Assembly: GCF_024600715.1 (NCBI RefSeq)
Contig: NZ_CP102332.1
Coordinates: 2,728,001-2,792,000 of the forward strand
Source of the DNA: Streptomyces changanensis
Lineage (GTDB): Bacteria > Actinomycetota > Actinomycetes > Streptomycetales > Streptomycetaceae
Reading direction: 5' to 3'
DNA length: 64,000 nt
How positions within the stretch are numbered: the first letter of the stretch is position 1; every line of letters starts with the position of its first letter. Made by a program: the position numbers and the translations under genes. Shown here in pieces: positions 18,437 to 28,160 of this stretch. Below the pieces are notes generated by a model. The model had not been told where the DNA came from, ran no database searches, and saw only the letters and a program-made list of their open reading frames with translations.

Positions 18437-19821
18437 CAGCGCCGGGGTGACCGCTCCACCAGGAGCCAGCCCGCCAGGATCATGGCGACGGTCGTCGGGG
18501 CCGTGACGTCCACGGCGATCAGGAGCGCGGTGCGGCCCTCCAGGAGGCCCGCGAAGCCGACCGCCGACAGACCGAGGACGCCCAGCAGGCAGAGCGCCAC
18601 CCCTACGGCAGCCGCCGGCCCGGACCCTCCGCCGGGGCCGGACACGCCACCGCCCGGCGCCCCACCGCGGCCCGGCACCTGCGGGGTGCCGGGCGCCGGG
18701 TCGCCGCGGACGTCCCGCTCCGGACCGCCCGGCTGCTCCGCGCGGCGGAACACCGCCACCAGCAGCGCCGTCAGCGCCGCCGCGGCCACCAGCCGGACCG
18801 GCAGCTGCGCCCACCACGCCCCGGTCGCCGGCTCCGGCAGCGGCACGCCCAGCGCGAGGAGCGCGCCGTACACGCCGAGCATCGCCGTCAGGTGCCACAG
18901 GAACGCCGTCATGGCGAGGCCGTTCGCCGCGACGACCGCCCGCCAGACGCCGGCGCGCGCGGCGAGCCGGGTGCCGGGGCCGCGCAGCAGCTCCACCGCG
19001 CCGACCAGCCACACACCGTGGCACAGCAGGGCCAGGCTCGGGGGCGCCATGTTGGAGACGGCCTCCCCGGGCATGCCCACCATGGACAGCGGATACGGCC
19101 CGAGGGCGACCAGTGCGGCCGCCCCGGCGAGGCCGGCCCCGGCCAGGACCAGGGGGGCGCGGCGCCCGCGCAGGCGGCCGTCCGCGCGGAGGAAGCCGAG
19201 CTGGTGGACGGCCAGCCAGACGAGCCCGAAGTTCAGGAACCCCACGAAGGGCACGCCGCCCGCGAAGCGCAGGGCGTCCACCGCGGCCGCCCCCGCCGCG
19301 AGCGCCGCGAAGGCGCCCCAGCCCCACCGCTCGTGGAGCGCCAGCAGCGGCGGCGTGAACGCCACCATCGCCAGGTACACGCCGACGAACCACAGCGGCT
19401 GCGCCACCAGCCGCAGGGCCGTGCCCGTCAGCCCGGAGCCGCCGCCGAGGAGCTGGACGACGAGTGCGGCGGCGCCCCAGACCGCGACGAACAGGACCGT
19501 GGGCCGCAGCAGCCGCCGCAGGCGGGCCCGGACGAACACCGCGTACGCGGGGCGGGAGCGGGAGGAGAGCGCGTGGGCGAAGCCGCCGACGAAGAAGAAG
19601 ACCGGCATCACCTGGAGCCCCCAGGTGGCGATCTGGAGGGCGGGGACGACCGCCAGGAGGTTGCCCACCCGACCGTCGGCCGTCACCGCCGCCATCAGCC
19701 AGTGCCCGAGGACGACCACCGCCAGGGACACGACCCGCAGCAGGTCGATGTACCGGTCCCGCGTGGCGGGGGTGGCGGCGGCGAGGTCGCGCGCCTTGAG
19801 TCCCGTACCCGTACGTCGCAT
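18436..19821 (-). CDS. Acyltransferase-3 family integral membrane protein
   Basis: A 461-residue multi-spanning membrane protein of the OafA/NodX type, which move acyl groups onto extracytoplasmic sugars or other acceptors. The start YIDLLRVVSLAVVVLGHWL (about residues 21-39) contains the family's early His in the first TM. The segment PVFFFVGGFAHALS and about ten TM helices follow. A Gly/Pro-rich loop (about 378-412) splits off the last two helices. ATG 19821 is chosen for GGGAGAG about 6 bases upstream; the frame is open far upstream but that sequence is repetitive spacer. Substrate unknown. Confidence 0.85.
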   Translation of the reverse strand: MRRTGTGLKARDLAAATPATRDRYIDLLRVVSLAVVVLGHWLMAAVTADGRVGNLLAVVPALQIATWGLQVMPVFFFVGGFAHALSSRSRPAYAVFVRARLRRLLRPTVLFVAVWGAAALVVQLLGGGSGLTGTALRLVAQPLWFVGVYLAMVAFTPPLLALHERWGWGAFAALAAGAAAVDALRFAGGVPFVGFLNFGLVWLAVHQLGFLRADGRLRGRRAPLVLAGAGLAGAAALVALGPYPLSMVGMPGEAVSNMAPPSLALLCHGVWLVGAVELLRGPGTRLAARAGVWRAVVAANGLAMTAFLWHLTAMLGVYGALLALGVPLPEPATGAWWAQLPVRLVAAAALTALLVAVFRRAEQPGGPERDVRGDPAPGTPQVPGRGGAPGGGVSGPGGGSGPAAAVGVALCLLGVLGLSAVGFAGLLEGRTALLIAVDVTAPTTVAMILAGWLLVERSPRR

Positions 19822-20367
19822 GCGGCGACTCTCCCGCCCCGGCCGGGCGGGCGGGAGGGCCGTCGTACTCAGACGCGGCGTGAGTACCCGGACCCCGGCC
19901 CCGCCGGCCGGGCACGGGAGCGCGGCGACGGGCCACGGGCCAAGGGCCGGACACACCCCCGACGTGACGGGCGCGGGTGCCCCGCCGCGGGGCGGGGCGG
20001 GTACGCGAGGTCCCCGGCCTGACCGGCCGGGCACGGGTGCCCGAGGTCACGGACGGACACCCGCGGCCTCCGGCACCACAGGCAGTGCGCACGCCCCACC
20101 GGCGTCACCGGCAGTAAGCACGCCCCACCGGCGTCACGGGCGGTGCCGCGCCCCGGCCGGGTGCGGGGTGCCCGGCCGGGCCCCACCGGCCGGCTCACGG
20201 GCCGAGGTCACGGGCGGGTGCCACGCCGCCCGCCGCGGGGCGGGTACGCAGGCCCCGGCCCCGCCGGCCGGCTCACGGGGGCGAGACCACGGGCGGGGTG
20301 CCACGCGCCGGCGCGGAGGAGGGGCGAACACCCCCGTGTCACGGGCGGGTGCCCGCCCGCTGCGGGG
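19822..20367. repeat. 546-bp gene-free spacer with degenerate GC-rich repeats
   Basis: No credible gene. The gap is built from degenerate repeats around GTCACGGGCGGGTGCC (near 20133, 20208 and 20338, with a diverged copy near 20286). It also holds a clear 29-bp-period duplication: GCACGCCCCACCGGCGTCAC occurs at 20089-20108 and again at 20118-20137. It lies downstream of ispE and upstream of the acyltransferase gene, so the acyltransferase promoter must be at its left end. Confidence 0.7.
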
Positions 20368-21261
20368 TCACGGGGTCAGGATCCGGGCCCCCGGTGCGGG
20401 GGAGGTGGCCGTGCGGGCCGTGCGGCAGGTGCCGGAGGCGGTCAGCGCCGCGGCGACGGACCGGGCGGACTCGGCGTCCTTGACCAGGAACGCCGTCGTC
20501 GGCCCCGAGCCGGAGACGAGGGCGGCCAGCGCTCCGGCGTCCGTCCCGGCGGCGAGGGTGTCGGCGAGGGACGGGCGCAGGGAGAGCGCCGCCGGCTGGA
20601 GGTCGTTGGCGAGGGCGCCCGCGAGGGCGGTGGTGTCGCCGGTGCGCAGCGCGTCGAGGAGGGCGGGCGGGGCGGTGGGGGCCGGCGCGTCGGGGGTGAG
20701 CCGGTCGAACTCGGCGTAGACGGCCGGGGTCGACAGGCCGCCGTCGGCCACCGCGAACACCCAGTGGAAGTCCCCGCCGACGGGCAGTGCGGTGAGTCGC
20801 TCGCCGCGGCCGGTCCCCAGCGCCGCCCCGCCCACCAGGGAGAACGGCACGTCGCTGCCGAGTTCGGCGCAGATGTCGAGGAGGTCGGCGCGGCTGGTCC
20901 CGGTCCCCCACAGGGCGTCGCAGGCGAGCAGGGCGCCCGCGCCGTCGGCGCTGCCGCCCGCCATGCCCCCGGCGACGGGGATGTCCTTGGCGATGTGGAG
21001 GTGGACGGCGGGCTCGATGCCGTGCCGGGCGGCGAGCAGCTCCGCCGCGCGGGCCGCGAGGTTCGTCCGGTCCAGGGGGACCCGGTCGGCGTCGGGGCCC
21101 TCGCAGGTGACGCGCAGCGACGGCGCGGGGGTGGCGGTCACCTCGTCGTACAGGGAGACGGCGAGGAAGACGTTGGCCAGGTCGTGGAAGCCGTCGGGGC
21201 GGGCGGGTCCGACCGCCAGCCGGACGTTGACCTTGGCCGGGACTCGTACGGTGACGCTCAC
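20368..21261 (-). CDS. ispE: 4-diphosphocytidyl-2-C-methyl-D-erythritol kinase
   Basis: GHMP kinase of the MEP pathway to isoprenoids, phosphorylating CDP-methylerythritol at the 2-hydroxyl. The 297-residue protein begins [14 protein letters not shown] with the catalytic-Lys region, has the ATP loop [17 protein letters not shown] (about residues 94-110) and ends with the VSGSGPT motif (about 249-255). GTG 21261 overlaps the rsmA stop by 4 bases. It is the last gene of an rpf-rsmA-ispE operon, an order widely conserved in actinobacteria. The N-terminal AKVN is the usual A-K-[IV]-N of the family. Confidence 0.96.
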   Translation of the reverse strand: MSVTVRVPAKVNVRLAVGPARPDGFHDLANVFLAVSLYDEVTATPAPSLRVTCEGPDADRVPLDRTNLAARAAELLAARHGIEPAVHLHIAKDIPVAGGMAGGSADGAGALLACDALWGTGTSRADLLDICAELGSDVPFSLVGGAALGTGRGERLTALPVGGDFHWVFAVADGGLSTPAVYAEFDRLTPDAPAPTAPPALLDALRTGDTTALAGALANDLQPAALSLRPSLADTLAAGTDAGALAALVSGSGPTTAFLVKDAESARSVAAALTASGTCRTARTATSPAPGARILTP

Positions 21262-22115
21262 GCTCGTGCCTCCGCGATGCGGGCGAACTCCTCGACGGTC
21301 AGGGACTCGCCGCGGGCCTGCGGGGAGACGCCCGCCGCGACGAGGGCGGCCTCCGCGGCGGCGGGCGAACCGGCCCAGCCCGCCAGCGCGGCCCGCAGGG
21401 TCTTGCGGCGCTGGGCGAACGCCGCGTCGACGACGGCGAACACCTCCCGCTTCGTGGCGGTGGTCCGCGGCGGGTCCCGGCGGACCAGGGACACCAGGCC
21501 GGAGTCGACGTTGGGGGCGGGCCAGAAGACGTTGCGGCCGATGGCGCCGGCGCGCTTGACGTCGGCGTACCAGTTGGCCTTGACGGAGGGCACGCCGTAC
21601 ACCTTGTTGCCGGGGCCCGCGGCGAGCCGGTCGGCGACCTCCGCCTGGACCATGACGAGGGTGCGCTCGATGGTCGGGAAGCGGTCGAGCATGTGCAGGA
21701 GCACCGGGACGGCGACGTTGTACGGGAGGTTCGCGACGAGTGCGGTGGGCGGCGGGCCGGGCAGCTCCGTGATGTCCATGGCGTCCGAGTGGACGAGGGA
21801 GAAGCGCGTCGCCCGCTCGGGCAGGCGGGCGGTGACGGTGGCGGGCAGCGCCGCGGCGAGCGTGTCGTCGATCTCGACCGCGACGACGCGGTCGGCGGCC
21901 TCCAGCAGGGCGAGCGTGAGGGAGCCGAGGCCGGGGCCCACCTCCACCACCACGTCGTCGGGGCGTACCTCCGCGGTGCGGACGATGCGCCGGACGGTGT
22001 TGGCGTCGATGACGAAGTTCTGGCCGCGCTGCTTGGTGGGGCGTACGCCCAGCGCTGCGGCCAGCTCGCGGATGTCGGCGGGGCCGAGGAGGGCGTCGGG
22101 CTCAGTGGTGCTCAC
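21258..22115 (-). CDS. rsmA: 16S rRNA (adenine1518-N6/adenine1519-N6)-dimethyltransferase
   Basis: Dimethylates two adjacent adenosines near the 3' end of 16S rRNA during small-subunit assembly (KsgA). The 285-residue SAM enzyme shows [10 protein letters not shown] at the start, the SAM motif [12 protein letters not shown] (about residues 57-68) and the catalytic NLPYNV (about 129-134). GTG 22115 overlaps the rpf stop by 4 bases (GTGA), and its own stop overlaps ispE the same way, so expression is coupled. Length is normal. Confidence 0.96.
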   Translation of the reverse strand: MSTTEPDALLGPADIRELAAALGVRPTKQRGQNFVIDANTVRRIVRTAEVRPDDVVVEVGPGLGSLTLALLEAADRVVAVEIDDTLAAALPATVTARLPERATRFSLVHSDAMDITELPGPPPTALVANLPYNVAVPVLLHMLDRFPTIERTLVMVQAEVADRLAAGPGNKVYGVPSVKANWYADVKRAGAIGRNVFWPAPNVDSGLVSLVRRDPPRTTATKREVFAVVDAAFAQRRKTLRAALAGWAGSPAAAEAALVAAGVSPQARGESLTVEEFARIAEARA

Positions 22116-23404
22116 CGATACAGCCTACGGCCGCAGTGCGGCCACGGGCTCGCCCCCCGCTGCACGTAGAGCTTCTTCGCCCGGTATGTCTGTTCGGCGG
22201 CGGGGGCGTCCTGGGGGCGGCCGCTGCCGCCGAGCGCCCGCCAGGTGCCGGGGTCGAACTGGTAGAGCCCGCCGTAGGTGCCGGAGGCGTCGACCGCGTC
22301 GGGCCGGCCGCCGGACTCGCAGCGGGCGAGGGCGTCCCAGTCGAGACCGTCGGCGCCGTGGACGGAGCGGGGCTTCGGGCGGGTACCGACCCGCACGATC
22401 TGCGTGACGGGCTCCCGGACCAGCTCGGCCCCGGTCCTGCGGGGCGGCTGGGCGACGCCGTTGACGGAGCGGAGCGCGTAGGTGACGCGGCGCAGACCCG
22501 GGCGGCCCTGGCGGGTGACGACCTCGGTGCCCGTGAAGAGGCGGGGGTCCTCGACGCGCCGGACGGCGAAGGGGACGGGCTGGTCGCGGGTCTCGCGGCC
22601 GTCGGTGATCCGCAGGACGGTGACGGTCTGCCCGTCGCGCGGGAAGGAGCCGGGCGGCACGGAGGTGGTGTCGTCACCGTCGAGGGTGATACCCGCCTGG
22701 TCGAGGGCGTCGGCGACGGTGGCGGCGTTGGTGCGGACGGTGCGTTCGCGTCCGTCGGCGAGGAAGGTCACGGTGCGTTCGGTGCGGATGTCCAGGGCGA
22801 GGCCCTCGCGGCCGATGGCGGAGGAGCGGGACGCGGAGAGGTGGGCGCCCTCGGCGCGGACGCCGAGCTCGCGCAGCGCCTCCTCGACGGTGCGGGCGGT
22901 GGTCCACAGACGCCGGCTGCGGCCGTCGAGGGTGAGGTCGACGGGGCGGCCCCAGCGGACGACGACCTCGTCGCCGCTGGCCAGGGCGGTGCCGGGGGCG
23001 GGGGCGACGAGGTCGTGCTCGCCGACGGTGAGCCCCTCCTCGTCGAGGAGCTCCTCGACGTCGTCGGCGAAGGTGTGGAACGTGCGGGGCGTGCCGTCGA
23101 CGCTGAGCCGGACCGCCTTGTCGTCGGCGACGAACGCGCTGGTGCCGCCGGCGAGCACGGCGACGACGAGGGCCTGCGGGACGAGCCGCCGCAGCCCGTC
23201 CCCGCCGCCGCGTGGTTCCGCCGCGCGGCGGCGGGCGGCCCGGCCCCCGCCGGCCCGGGCGGTGGCGGCGTCGTCCCCGGGGGCGGTGGGGGCCGGGATG
23301 GCCGGGGCCATCGGGCCCGCGGGGCCGGCCGGGGCCGGGCGGGACGGGTCGGCGGCGCGGCGGCCCCGGGTGGCGGCCCGATGACTGCCCTGCGAGGTGT
23401 TCAC
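22112..23404 (-). CDS. Resuscitation-promoting factor (RpfB-like muralytic enzyme)
   Basis: A 430-residue exported cell-wall lytic enzyme that helps germination or resuscitation. A Pro/Ala/Arg-rich start is followed by a TM/signal helix ([19 protein letters not shown], about residues 75-93). Three DUF348 repeats come next ([45 protein letters not shown]), then a G5 domain and the lysozyme-like Rpf domain ([12 protein letters not shown] with the catalytic Glu, and [12 protein letters not shown]). This is the RpfB layout. The GTG start lacks a clear ribosome-binding site; the promoter 10 bases upstream suggests a leaderless or nearly leaderless message. First gene of the operon with rsmA and ispE. 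Confidence 0.93.
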   Translation of the reverse strand: MNTSQGSHRAATRGRRAADPSRPAPAGPAGPMAPAIPAPTAPGDDAATARAGGGRAARRRAAEPRGGGDGLRRLVPQALVVAVLAGGTSAFVADDKAVRLSVDGTPRTFHTFADDVEELLDEEGLTVGEHDLVAPAPGTALASGDEVVVRWGRPVDLTLDGRSRRLWTTARTVEEALRELGVRAEGAHLSASRSSAIGREGLALDIRTERTVTFLADGRERTVRTNAATVADALDQAGITLDGDDTTSVPPGSFPRDGQTVTVLRITDGRETRDQPVPFAVRRVEDPRLFTGTEVVTRQGRPGLRRVTYALRSVNGVAQPPRRTGAELVREPVTQIVRVGTRPKPRSVHGADGLDWDALARCESGGRPDAVDASGTYGGLYQFDPGTWRALGGSGRPQDAPAAEQTYRAKKLYVQRGASPWPHCGRRLYR

Positions 23405-23413
23405 GAGGCCGGG

Positions 23414-23442
23414 ACCCTAGCGGAGGAATGGTCACTCTCCAA
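23414..23442 (-). promoter_or_regulatory. Promoter of rpf-rsmA-ispE, nearly leaderless
   Basis: Read towards rpf: TTGGAG (23442-23437), a 17-base spacer, then TAGGGT (23419-23414). The GTG start codon at 23404 is 9 bases beyond the -10, so transcription should begin within a few bases of the start codon. This agrees with the lack of a Shine-Dalgarno site. Confidence 0.6.
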
Positions 23443-23519
23443 GGCGACTCGACCACGCAGCGTCATCCGACTACCCTGCGCGCGCCCCGGTCCGCCCGGC
23501 GGGGGACGCCGACGCGACC

Positions 23520-23686
23520 GGTACGGCGCGACGGCCGCGTACGGGCGCGACGGCCGCGTACGGCGGTACGCGGCGGGACGACGGGACGGCCGCGTACGAC
23601 CGTACGGTGGCGGTACGGCGTACGGCGTACGGCGGTACGGCGGGACCGGTCCGTGCTCAGCGGCTCAGCGGCTCAGCGGCTCAGCG
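23520..23686. repeat. Tandem short repeats between tatD and rpf
   Basis: GCTCAGCG is repeated four times exactly at 23655-23686. Before it (about 23520-23650) are overlapping GTACGG-type units, including three copies of CGACGGCCGCGTACG. No gene fits in the 299-bp gap. Confidence 0.8.
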
Positions 23687-23703
23687 ACCCCTGGGGCCGG
23701 CGG

Positions 23704-24576
23704 TCAGTAGTCGAAGGCCCGGGCGGTGTTGGCGGCGAGCGCCGTCGCCATCTCCTCCTCGCCGATGCCCCGGACGGCGGCCATGGCGCGGACCGTGACC
23801 GGGATGAGGTACGGCGCGTTGGGCCGCCCGCGGTACGGGGCCGGGGTCAGGAAGGGCGCGTCGGTCTCGACGAGGACGAGGTCGAGCGGGGCGACGGCGA
23901 GGGCGTCGCGCAGCGGCTGCGCGTTCTTGAAGGTGACGTTCCCGGCGAACGACATGAAGTAGCCGCGCTCGGCGCAGGTGCGGGCCATGTCGGCGTCGCC
24001 CGAGTAGCAGTGGAACACCGTCCGCTCGGGGGCGCCCTCCTCGGCGAGGACCCTCAGCACGTCGTCGTGGGCCTCCCGGTCGTGGATGACGAGGGCCTTG
24101 CCGTGCCGCTTGGCGATCTCGATGTGGGCGCGGAACGAGCGCTCCTGCGCCTCCTTGCCCTCCGGGCCGGTGCGGTAGTGGTCGAGACCGGTCTCGCCGA
24201 CCGCCTTGACGTGCGCGAGTGCGGCGAGCCGGTCGATCTCGGCGAGGGCGTCGTCGAGTGCCGCGTCCCCGCCGCCCTCGCGCGCGCCCTGCCGGGACCA
24301 CCCTCCCTCGGGGTCGCCGAGCACGATCCGGGGCGCCTCGTTGGGGTGGAGGGCGACGGCGGCGTGGACGTTCGGGTGGGCCGCGGCCGTCTCCGCCGCC
24401 CACTGGGAGCCCTTGACGTCGCAGCCCACCTGGACGACGGTCTCGACCCCGACGAGGGCGGCCTTGGTGAGGGCCTCCTCGACGGTGCCGTTCTGCATGT
24501 CGAGGTGGGTGTGCGCGTCGGCCACGGCCACGGGCAGGGGTTCGGGCAGCGGAGGCGGGGCGTCCTTGGCACTCAT
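23704..24576 (-). CDS. tatD: TatD-family metal-dependent DNase
   Basis: A 290-residue TIM-barrel metallohydrolase of the TatD family (3'-5' exonuclease activity is known for E. coli TatD). The metal ligands are visible: ADAHTHLD at about residues 19-26, GETGLDHY at about 130-137, IHDREAHDD, FHCYSGD and VETDAPFL near the end. ATG 24576 gives normal family length. An insert (GGWSRQGAREGGGDAAL) sits before the second motif. Upstream on the same strand, 51 bp away, is the zinc-ribbon gene; together with rsmI this recalls the tatD-rsmI neighbourhoods common in actinobacteria. Confidence 0.92.
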   Translation of the reverse strand: MSAKDAPPPLPEPLPVAVADAHTHLDMQNGTVEEALTKAALVGVETVVQVGCDVKGSQWAAETAAAHPNVHAAVALHPNEAPRIVLGDPEGGWSRQGAREGGGDAALDDALAEIDRLAALAHVKAVGETGLDHYRTGPEGKEAQERSFRAHIEIAKRHGKALVIHDREAHDDVLRVLAEEGAPERTVFHCYSGDADMARTCAERGYFMSFAGNVTFKNAQPLRDALAVAPLDLVLVETDAPFLTPAPYRGRPNAPYLIPVTVRAMAAVRGIGEEEMATALAANTARAFDY

Positions 24577-24627
24577 GCCCCGATCGTACGGAAGGCCCGT
24601 GGCGCCGCTCGCGGGGGAACCCCGGCC

Positions 24628-25221
24628 CTACTCCCGGTGGAAGGGGTGCAGCAGGTGCGCCAGCCGCCGATGACGCGGCCCGCCCTCCGACACCCCCGCC
24701 TGACCGCCGCCCACCTGGCCGCCGCCCGGCGCGTCCGACGCGCCGGAGCCGCCAGGGACGCCCGCTGCGCCCGGCTCGCCCGCCGGGGCGACTCCGCCGG
24801 CGTCCGCGGGCGGTCCGGTGGAGGGGTCCGTCGCGGGCCGCCCCGCCGCCGCGGCCCGCGGCAGCGGTCTCTCCTCCATCTCCTGCCCGAGCGGACCAGT
24901 CGTCGCCACCGGGATGGCCGCCCGCCGGGGCGCCACGCCGGGCACGCCCGGCCGGGTGGGCCGGGGCTCGCCGTGGTCGAGGACCGTGGAGATCCGCCCG
25001 GACCGCATGATGCGCACCTCGTGCCGCCCGCAGTTGGGGCACGTCGGGTGGGAGAGCGGGGAGGGCACGCGGCTGCCCTCGCTGCGGTAGACGGCGACGT
25101 CATGACCGGTGACGTCGGTGTGGTGCTCGATGTCGTACGCCTGCTCCCAGCCGTAGCCGCACCGCATGCACGCGAAGGCGTACGCCTCGTGACCGACCGG
25201 AGTGCCGGGGGTCTCGCTCAT
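24628..25221 (-). CDS. Zinc-ribbon hypothetical protein
   Basis: A 197-residue soluble protein. The N-terminal 75 residues hold two CxxC pairs, FACMRCGYGW (about 14-23) and PTCPNCGRHE (about 61-70), which should bind one zinc as a ribbon. The remainder is a Gly/Pro/Ala-rich low-complexity tail ending in a basic HRRLAHLLHPFHRE. ATG 25221 follows AAAGGAG by 5 bases, a strong site. I do not recognise a functional family beyond the zinc ribbon. Its place between tatD and rsmI suggests a housekeeping role. Confidence 0.8.
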   Translation of the reverse strand: MSETPGTPVGHEAYAFACMRCGYGWEQAYDIEHHTDVTGHDVAVYRSEGSRVPSPLSHPTCPNCGRHEVRIMRSGRISTVLDHGEPRPTRPGVPGVAPRRAAIPVATTGPLGQEMEERPLPRAAAAGRPATDPSTGPPADAGGVAPAGEPGAAGVPGGSGASDAPGGGQVGGGQAGVSEGGPRHRRLAHLLHPFHRE

Positions 25222-25350
25222 GCCGGCTCCTTTCCACCACACCAGTGGACGCCTTCACGGGCGGATCGGCACCTCGCCCGCGAGCGCGGGGCCCGGCGGA
25301 GCGCGGGGCGCGCACCGGCAGGTGAGGGGCCCCACCTCCCACGATAGTCC

Positions 25351-26217
25351 TCAGCCCGCCGCCGGGCCGCCCGCGCCGGCGTTCTTCGCGGCGACGACCG
25401 CGTCGAACACCTCCCGCTTCGGCAGCCCCGCCTCGGCGGCGACGGCCGCGATGGCCTCCTTGCGGCGCTCCCCGGCCTCCTCGCGGATCCGCACCCGGCG
25501 GACCAGCTCGGCCGGGTCGAGGTCGGCGGGTCCCGTTTCGGGGGCGCCCTCGACGACGACGGTGATCTCGCCGCGTACGCCCTCGGCGGCCCAGGCGGCC
25601 AGCTCGGCGAGGCCGCCGCGCCGGACCTCCTCGTACGTCTTGGTGAGCTCGCGGCAGACCGCCGCCCGCCGGTCCGCGCCGAACACCTCGGCCATCGCGG
25701 CGAGCGTGTCGTCGAGCCGGTGCGGCGCCTCGAAGTAGACGAGGGTGCGCCGCTCGGCGGCGACCTCCCGGAGCCGGGCGAGGCGCTCGCCCGCCTTGCG
25801 GGGCGGGAAGCCCTCGAAGCAGAACCGGTCCACGGGCAGGCCGGACAGGGCGAGCGCGGTGAGCACGGCGGACGGGCCGGGCACGGCGGTGACCTTGATG
25901 TCCCGCTCGACGGCGGCGGCGACGAGCCGGTAGCCGGGGTCCGAGACGGACGGCATGCCCGCGTCGGTGACCAGCAGCACCCGTGACCCGCCCGTGAGCG
26001 CCTCGACCAGTTCCGGCGTGCGCGCGGCCTCGTTGCCCTCGAAGTACGACACGACCCGGCCGCGCACCTGGACGCCGAGCGCCTGGGTGAGGCGGCGCAG
26101 CCGGCGCGTGTCCTCGGCGGCGACGACGTCGGCGTCCGCGAGCTCGGCGGCGAGGCGGGGCGGGGCGTCGGCGATGTCGCCGATCGGGGTACCTGCGAGT
26201 ACGAGCGTTCCAGTCAC
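25351..26217 (-). CDS. rsmI: 16S rRNA (cytidine1402-2'-O)-methyltransferase
   Basis: A 288-residue tetrapyrrole-methylase-fold enzyme that 2'-O-methylates C1402 in the decoding centre of 16S rRNA. Visible family features: LVLAGTPIGDIADAPPRL at the start, VVAAEDTRRLRRL (about 31-43), LVTDAGMPSVSDPGY (about 79-93) and FEGFPPRK (about 130-137). GTG 26217 is preceded by GAGGA 7 bases upstream. The C-terminal region is an RsmI-type helical extension. It is divergent from pmt with 72 bp between starts. Confidence 0.95.
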   Translation of the reverse strand: MTGTLVLAGTPIGDIADAPPRLAAELADADVVAAEDTRRLRRLTQALGVQVRGRVVSYFEGNEAARTPELVEALTGGSRVLLVTDAGMPSVSDPGYRLVAAAVERDIKVTAVPGPSAVLTALALSGLPVDRFCFEGFPPRKAGERLARLREVAAERRTLVYFEAPHRLDDTLAAMAEVFGADRRAAVCRELTKTYEEVRRGGLAELAAWAAEGVRGEITVVVEGAPETGPADLDPAELVRRVRIREEAGERRKEAIAAVAAEAGLPKREVFDAVVAAKNAGAGGPAAG

Positions 26218-26289
26218 GGTGCCATCCTCGCAGCCCCGCGCCCGGCCCGGCCGGGCGAGTCGCACGGGCGCGTTCCCTACGATGGCGCG

Positions 26290-28086
26290 GTGACCAGACT
26301 TGCGCCTGAGGCCCTGCACGGACAGGACGGACCCGGTGGGCGCGCCGCCGGGGAGCACGCGGGAGGGCCGACGCCCGCGTGGGAGCGACGCCTGCGCCGG
26401 TTCGGCCACGCGCCCCGCACCGGGCCGGGGCTGCGGGAGCGGCTGGTGCCGCCCTACACGCGCGCCTCGCCGCGGCTGTGGCACGGGCTCGGGCTGCCGC
26501 CGGGGGCGGTGGACGGGCTGCTGCGCCTCGCGCCGTGGGGCGGGCCGCTGCTGGTGGCGCTGGTCGCCGGGGTGCTGCGGTTCTGGAACCTGGGTTCGCC
26601 GCACGCGGTGATATTCGACGAGACGTACTACGCCAAGGACGCCTGGTCGCTGATCCACCGCGGGTACGAGGGGGCGTGGCCGAAGGACGTCGACGCGACG
26701 GTCCTGCAGGACCCGGGCGCCGTCGCCGTGCCGCTGAACGCCGGGTACGTGGTGCACCCGCCGATGGGCAAGTGGGTCATCGGGCTCGGCGAGTGGATGT
26801 TCGGTTTCGATCCGTTCGGCTGGCGGTTCATGGTCGCGGTGTGCGGCACGCTGTCGGTGCTGATGCTGTGCCGGATCGGCCGGCGGCTGTTCCGCTCGAC
26901 GTTCCTCGGCTGCCTGGCGGGCGGACTGATGGCCGTCGACGGGCTGCACTTCGTGATGAGCCGCACGGCGCTCCTCGACCAGGTGCTGATGTTCTTCGTG
27001 CTGGCGGCGTTCGGCTGCCTGCTGATCGACCGCGACCGGACCCGGTGGCGGCTCGCGGAGGCCCTGCCGGTCGACGCGGACGGGGTGCTGCGGCCGGACG
27101 CCCGCGTGGCGGCGACCCTGCGGCTCGGCCTGCGGCCGTGGCGGCTGGCGGCCGGTGTGATGCTGGGCCTGGCGGCGGCGACGAAGTGGAACGGCCTGTA
27201 CGTCATGGCCGCGTTCGGGCTGCTGACCGTGGCGTGGGACGTCGGCGCGCGGCGGGTGGCCGGGGCGCACCGCCCGTACCGGGCGGTGCTGACGCGGGAC
27301 GTGCTGCCGGCGTTCGTGTCGGTGGTGCCGGTCGCGCTCGCCACGTACGTCGCGTCGTGGACGGGGTGGATCCTGTCGGACCGGGGCTACTACCGGAACT
27401 GGGCGACGACGGGCGAGGGGCGCGGCAGTTCGTGGTCGTGGCTCTTCCCGGAGTGGTGGCGCAGCCTGTGGCACTACGAGTCCGAGGTGTACACGTTCCA
27501 CGTCAACCTGACGTCGGGCCACACGTACGAGTCGAACCCGTGGAGCTGGATCGTCCTGGGCCGCCCCGTGTCGTACTTCTACGAGTCCCCCGCGCAGGGC
27601 AAGGACGGCTGCCCTGTCGACGCGGCGGAGAAGTGCGCCCGCGAGGTGCTGGCGATCGGCACGCCGCTGCTGTGGTGGGCGGGCTGTCTGGCGGTCCTGT
27701 ACGTGCTGTGGCGCTGGTTCTACCGCCGCGACTGGCGGGCCGGGGCCATCGCGTGCGGCATCGCGGCGGGGTGGGCGCCGTGGTTCTTCTACCAGGAGCG
27801 CACGATCTTCCTGTTCTACGCGGTGGTGTTCCTTCCCTTCCTGTGCCTGGCGGTCACGATGATGATCGGCGCGATGGTGGGCCCGGCGGCCGGCCCCCCG
27901 GGCGCGGACGGCGTCGCGGACCCGGACGGCCGGGCCGAGCGGCGGCGCACGGTCGGGGCGATCGGCGCGGGCGTGCTCGTCCTGCTCATCGTCTGGAACT
28001 TCATCTACTTCTGGCCCCTGTTCACCGGGGAGACGATCCCCATGGACGAGTGGCGGGCGCGGATGTGGCTGGATACGTGGGTGTGA
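26290..28086 (+). CDS. pmt: Protein O-mannosyltransferase (GT39)
   Basis: Integral membrane GT-C glycosyltransferase that moves mannose from polyprenyl-phosphate-mannose to Ser/Thr of exported proteins. The 598-residue protein has a cytoplasmic start of about 80 residues, then about ten TM helices. The catalytic acidic pair lies in FDETYYAKDAWS in the first large extracytoplasmic loop (about residue 110). Family motifs HPPMGKW and MSRTALLDQVL follow. Pmt glycosylates exported proteins in Streptomyces, and in S. coelicolor loss of it gives phage phiC31 resistance (from memory). GTG 26290 starts just after a purine-poor leader. Confidence 0.92.
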   Translation: MTRLAPEALHGQDGPGGRAAGEHAGGPTPAWERRLRRFGHAPRTGPGLRERLVPPYTRASPRLWHGLGLPPGAVDGLLRLAPWGGPLLVALVAGVLRFWNLGSPHAVIFDETYYAKDAWSLIHRGYEGAWPKDVDATVLQDPGAVAVPLNAGYVVHPPMGKWVIGLGEWMFGFDPFGWRFMVAVCGTLSVLMLCRIGRRLFRSTFLGCLAGGLMAVDGLHFVMSRTALLDQVLMFFVLAAFGCLLIDRDRTRWRLAEALPVDADGVLRPDARVAATLRLGLRPWRLAAGVMLGLAAATKWNGLYVMAAFGLLTVAWDVGARRVAGAHRPYRAVLTRDVLPAFVSVVPVALATYVASWTGWILSDRGYYRNWATTGEGRGSSWSWLFPEWWRSLWHYESEVYTFHVNLTSGHTYESNPWSWIVLGRPVSYFYESPAQGKDGCPVDAAEKCAREVLAIGTPLLWWAGCLAVLYVLWRWFYRRDWRAGAIACGIAAGWAPWFFYQERTIFLFYAVVFLPFLCLAVTMMIGAMVGPAAGPPGADGVADPDGRAERRRTVGAIGAGVLVLLIVWNFIYFWPLFTGETIPMDEWRARMWLDTWV

Positions 28087-28160
28087 GCGCTTCCGTTTGA
28101 TTCCGTTCGGATAACAGGCGCCTGGCGGGGCGTCACGGCGACGTAGGGTCCCCCCAGGGG

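Noticed and set aside
14363..20092. A 1909-codon open frame covering several genes
   Set aside because: Only its last 608 codons (ABC-F protein) show a protein family; the rest is antisense or out-of-frame to better-supported genes and is open because stop codons are rare at this GC.
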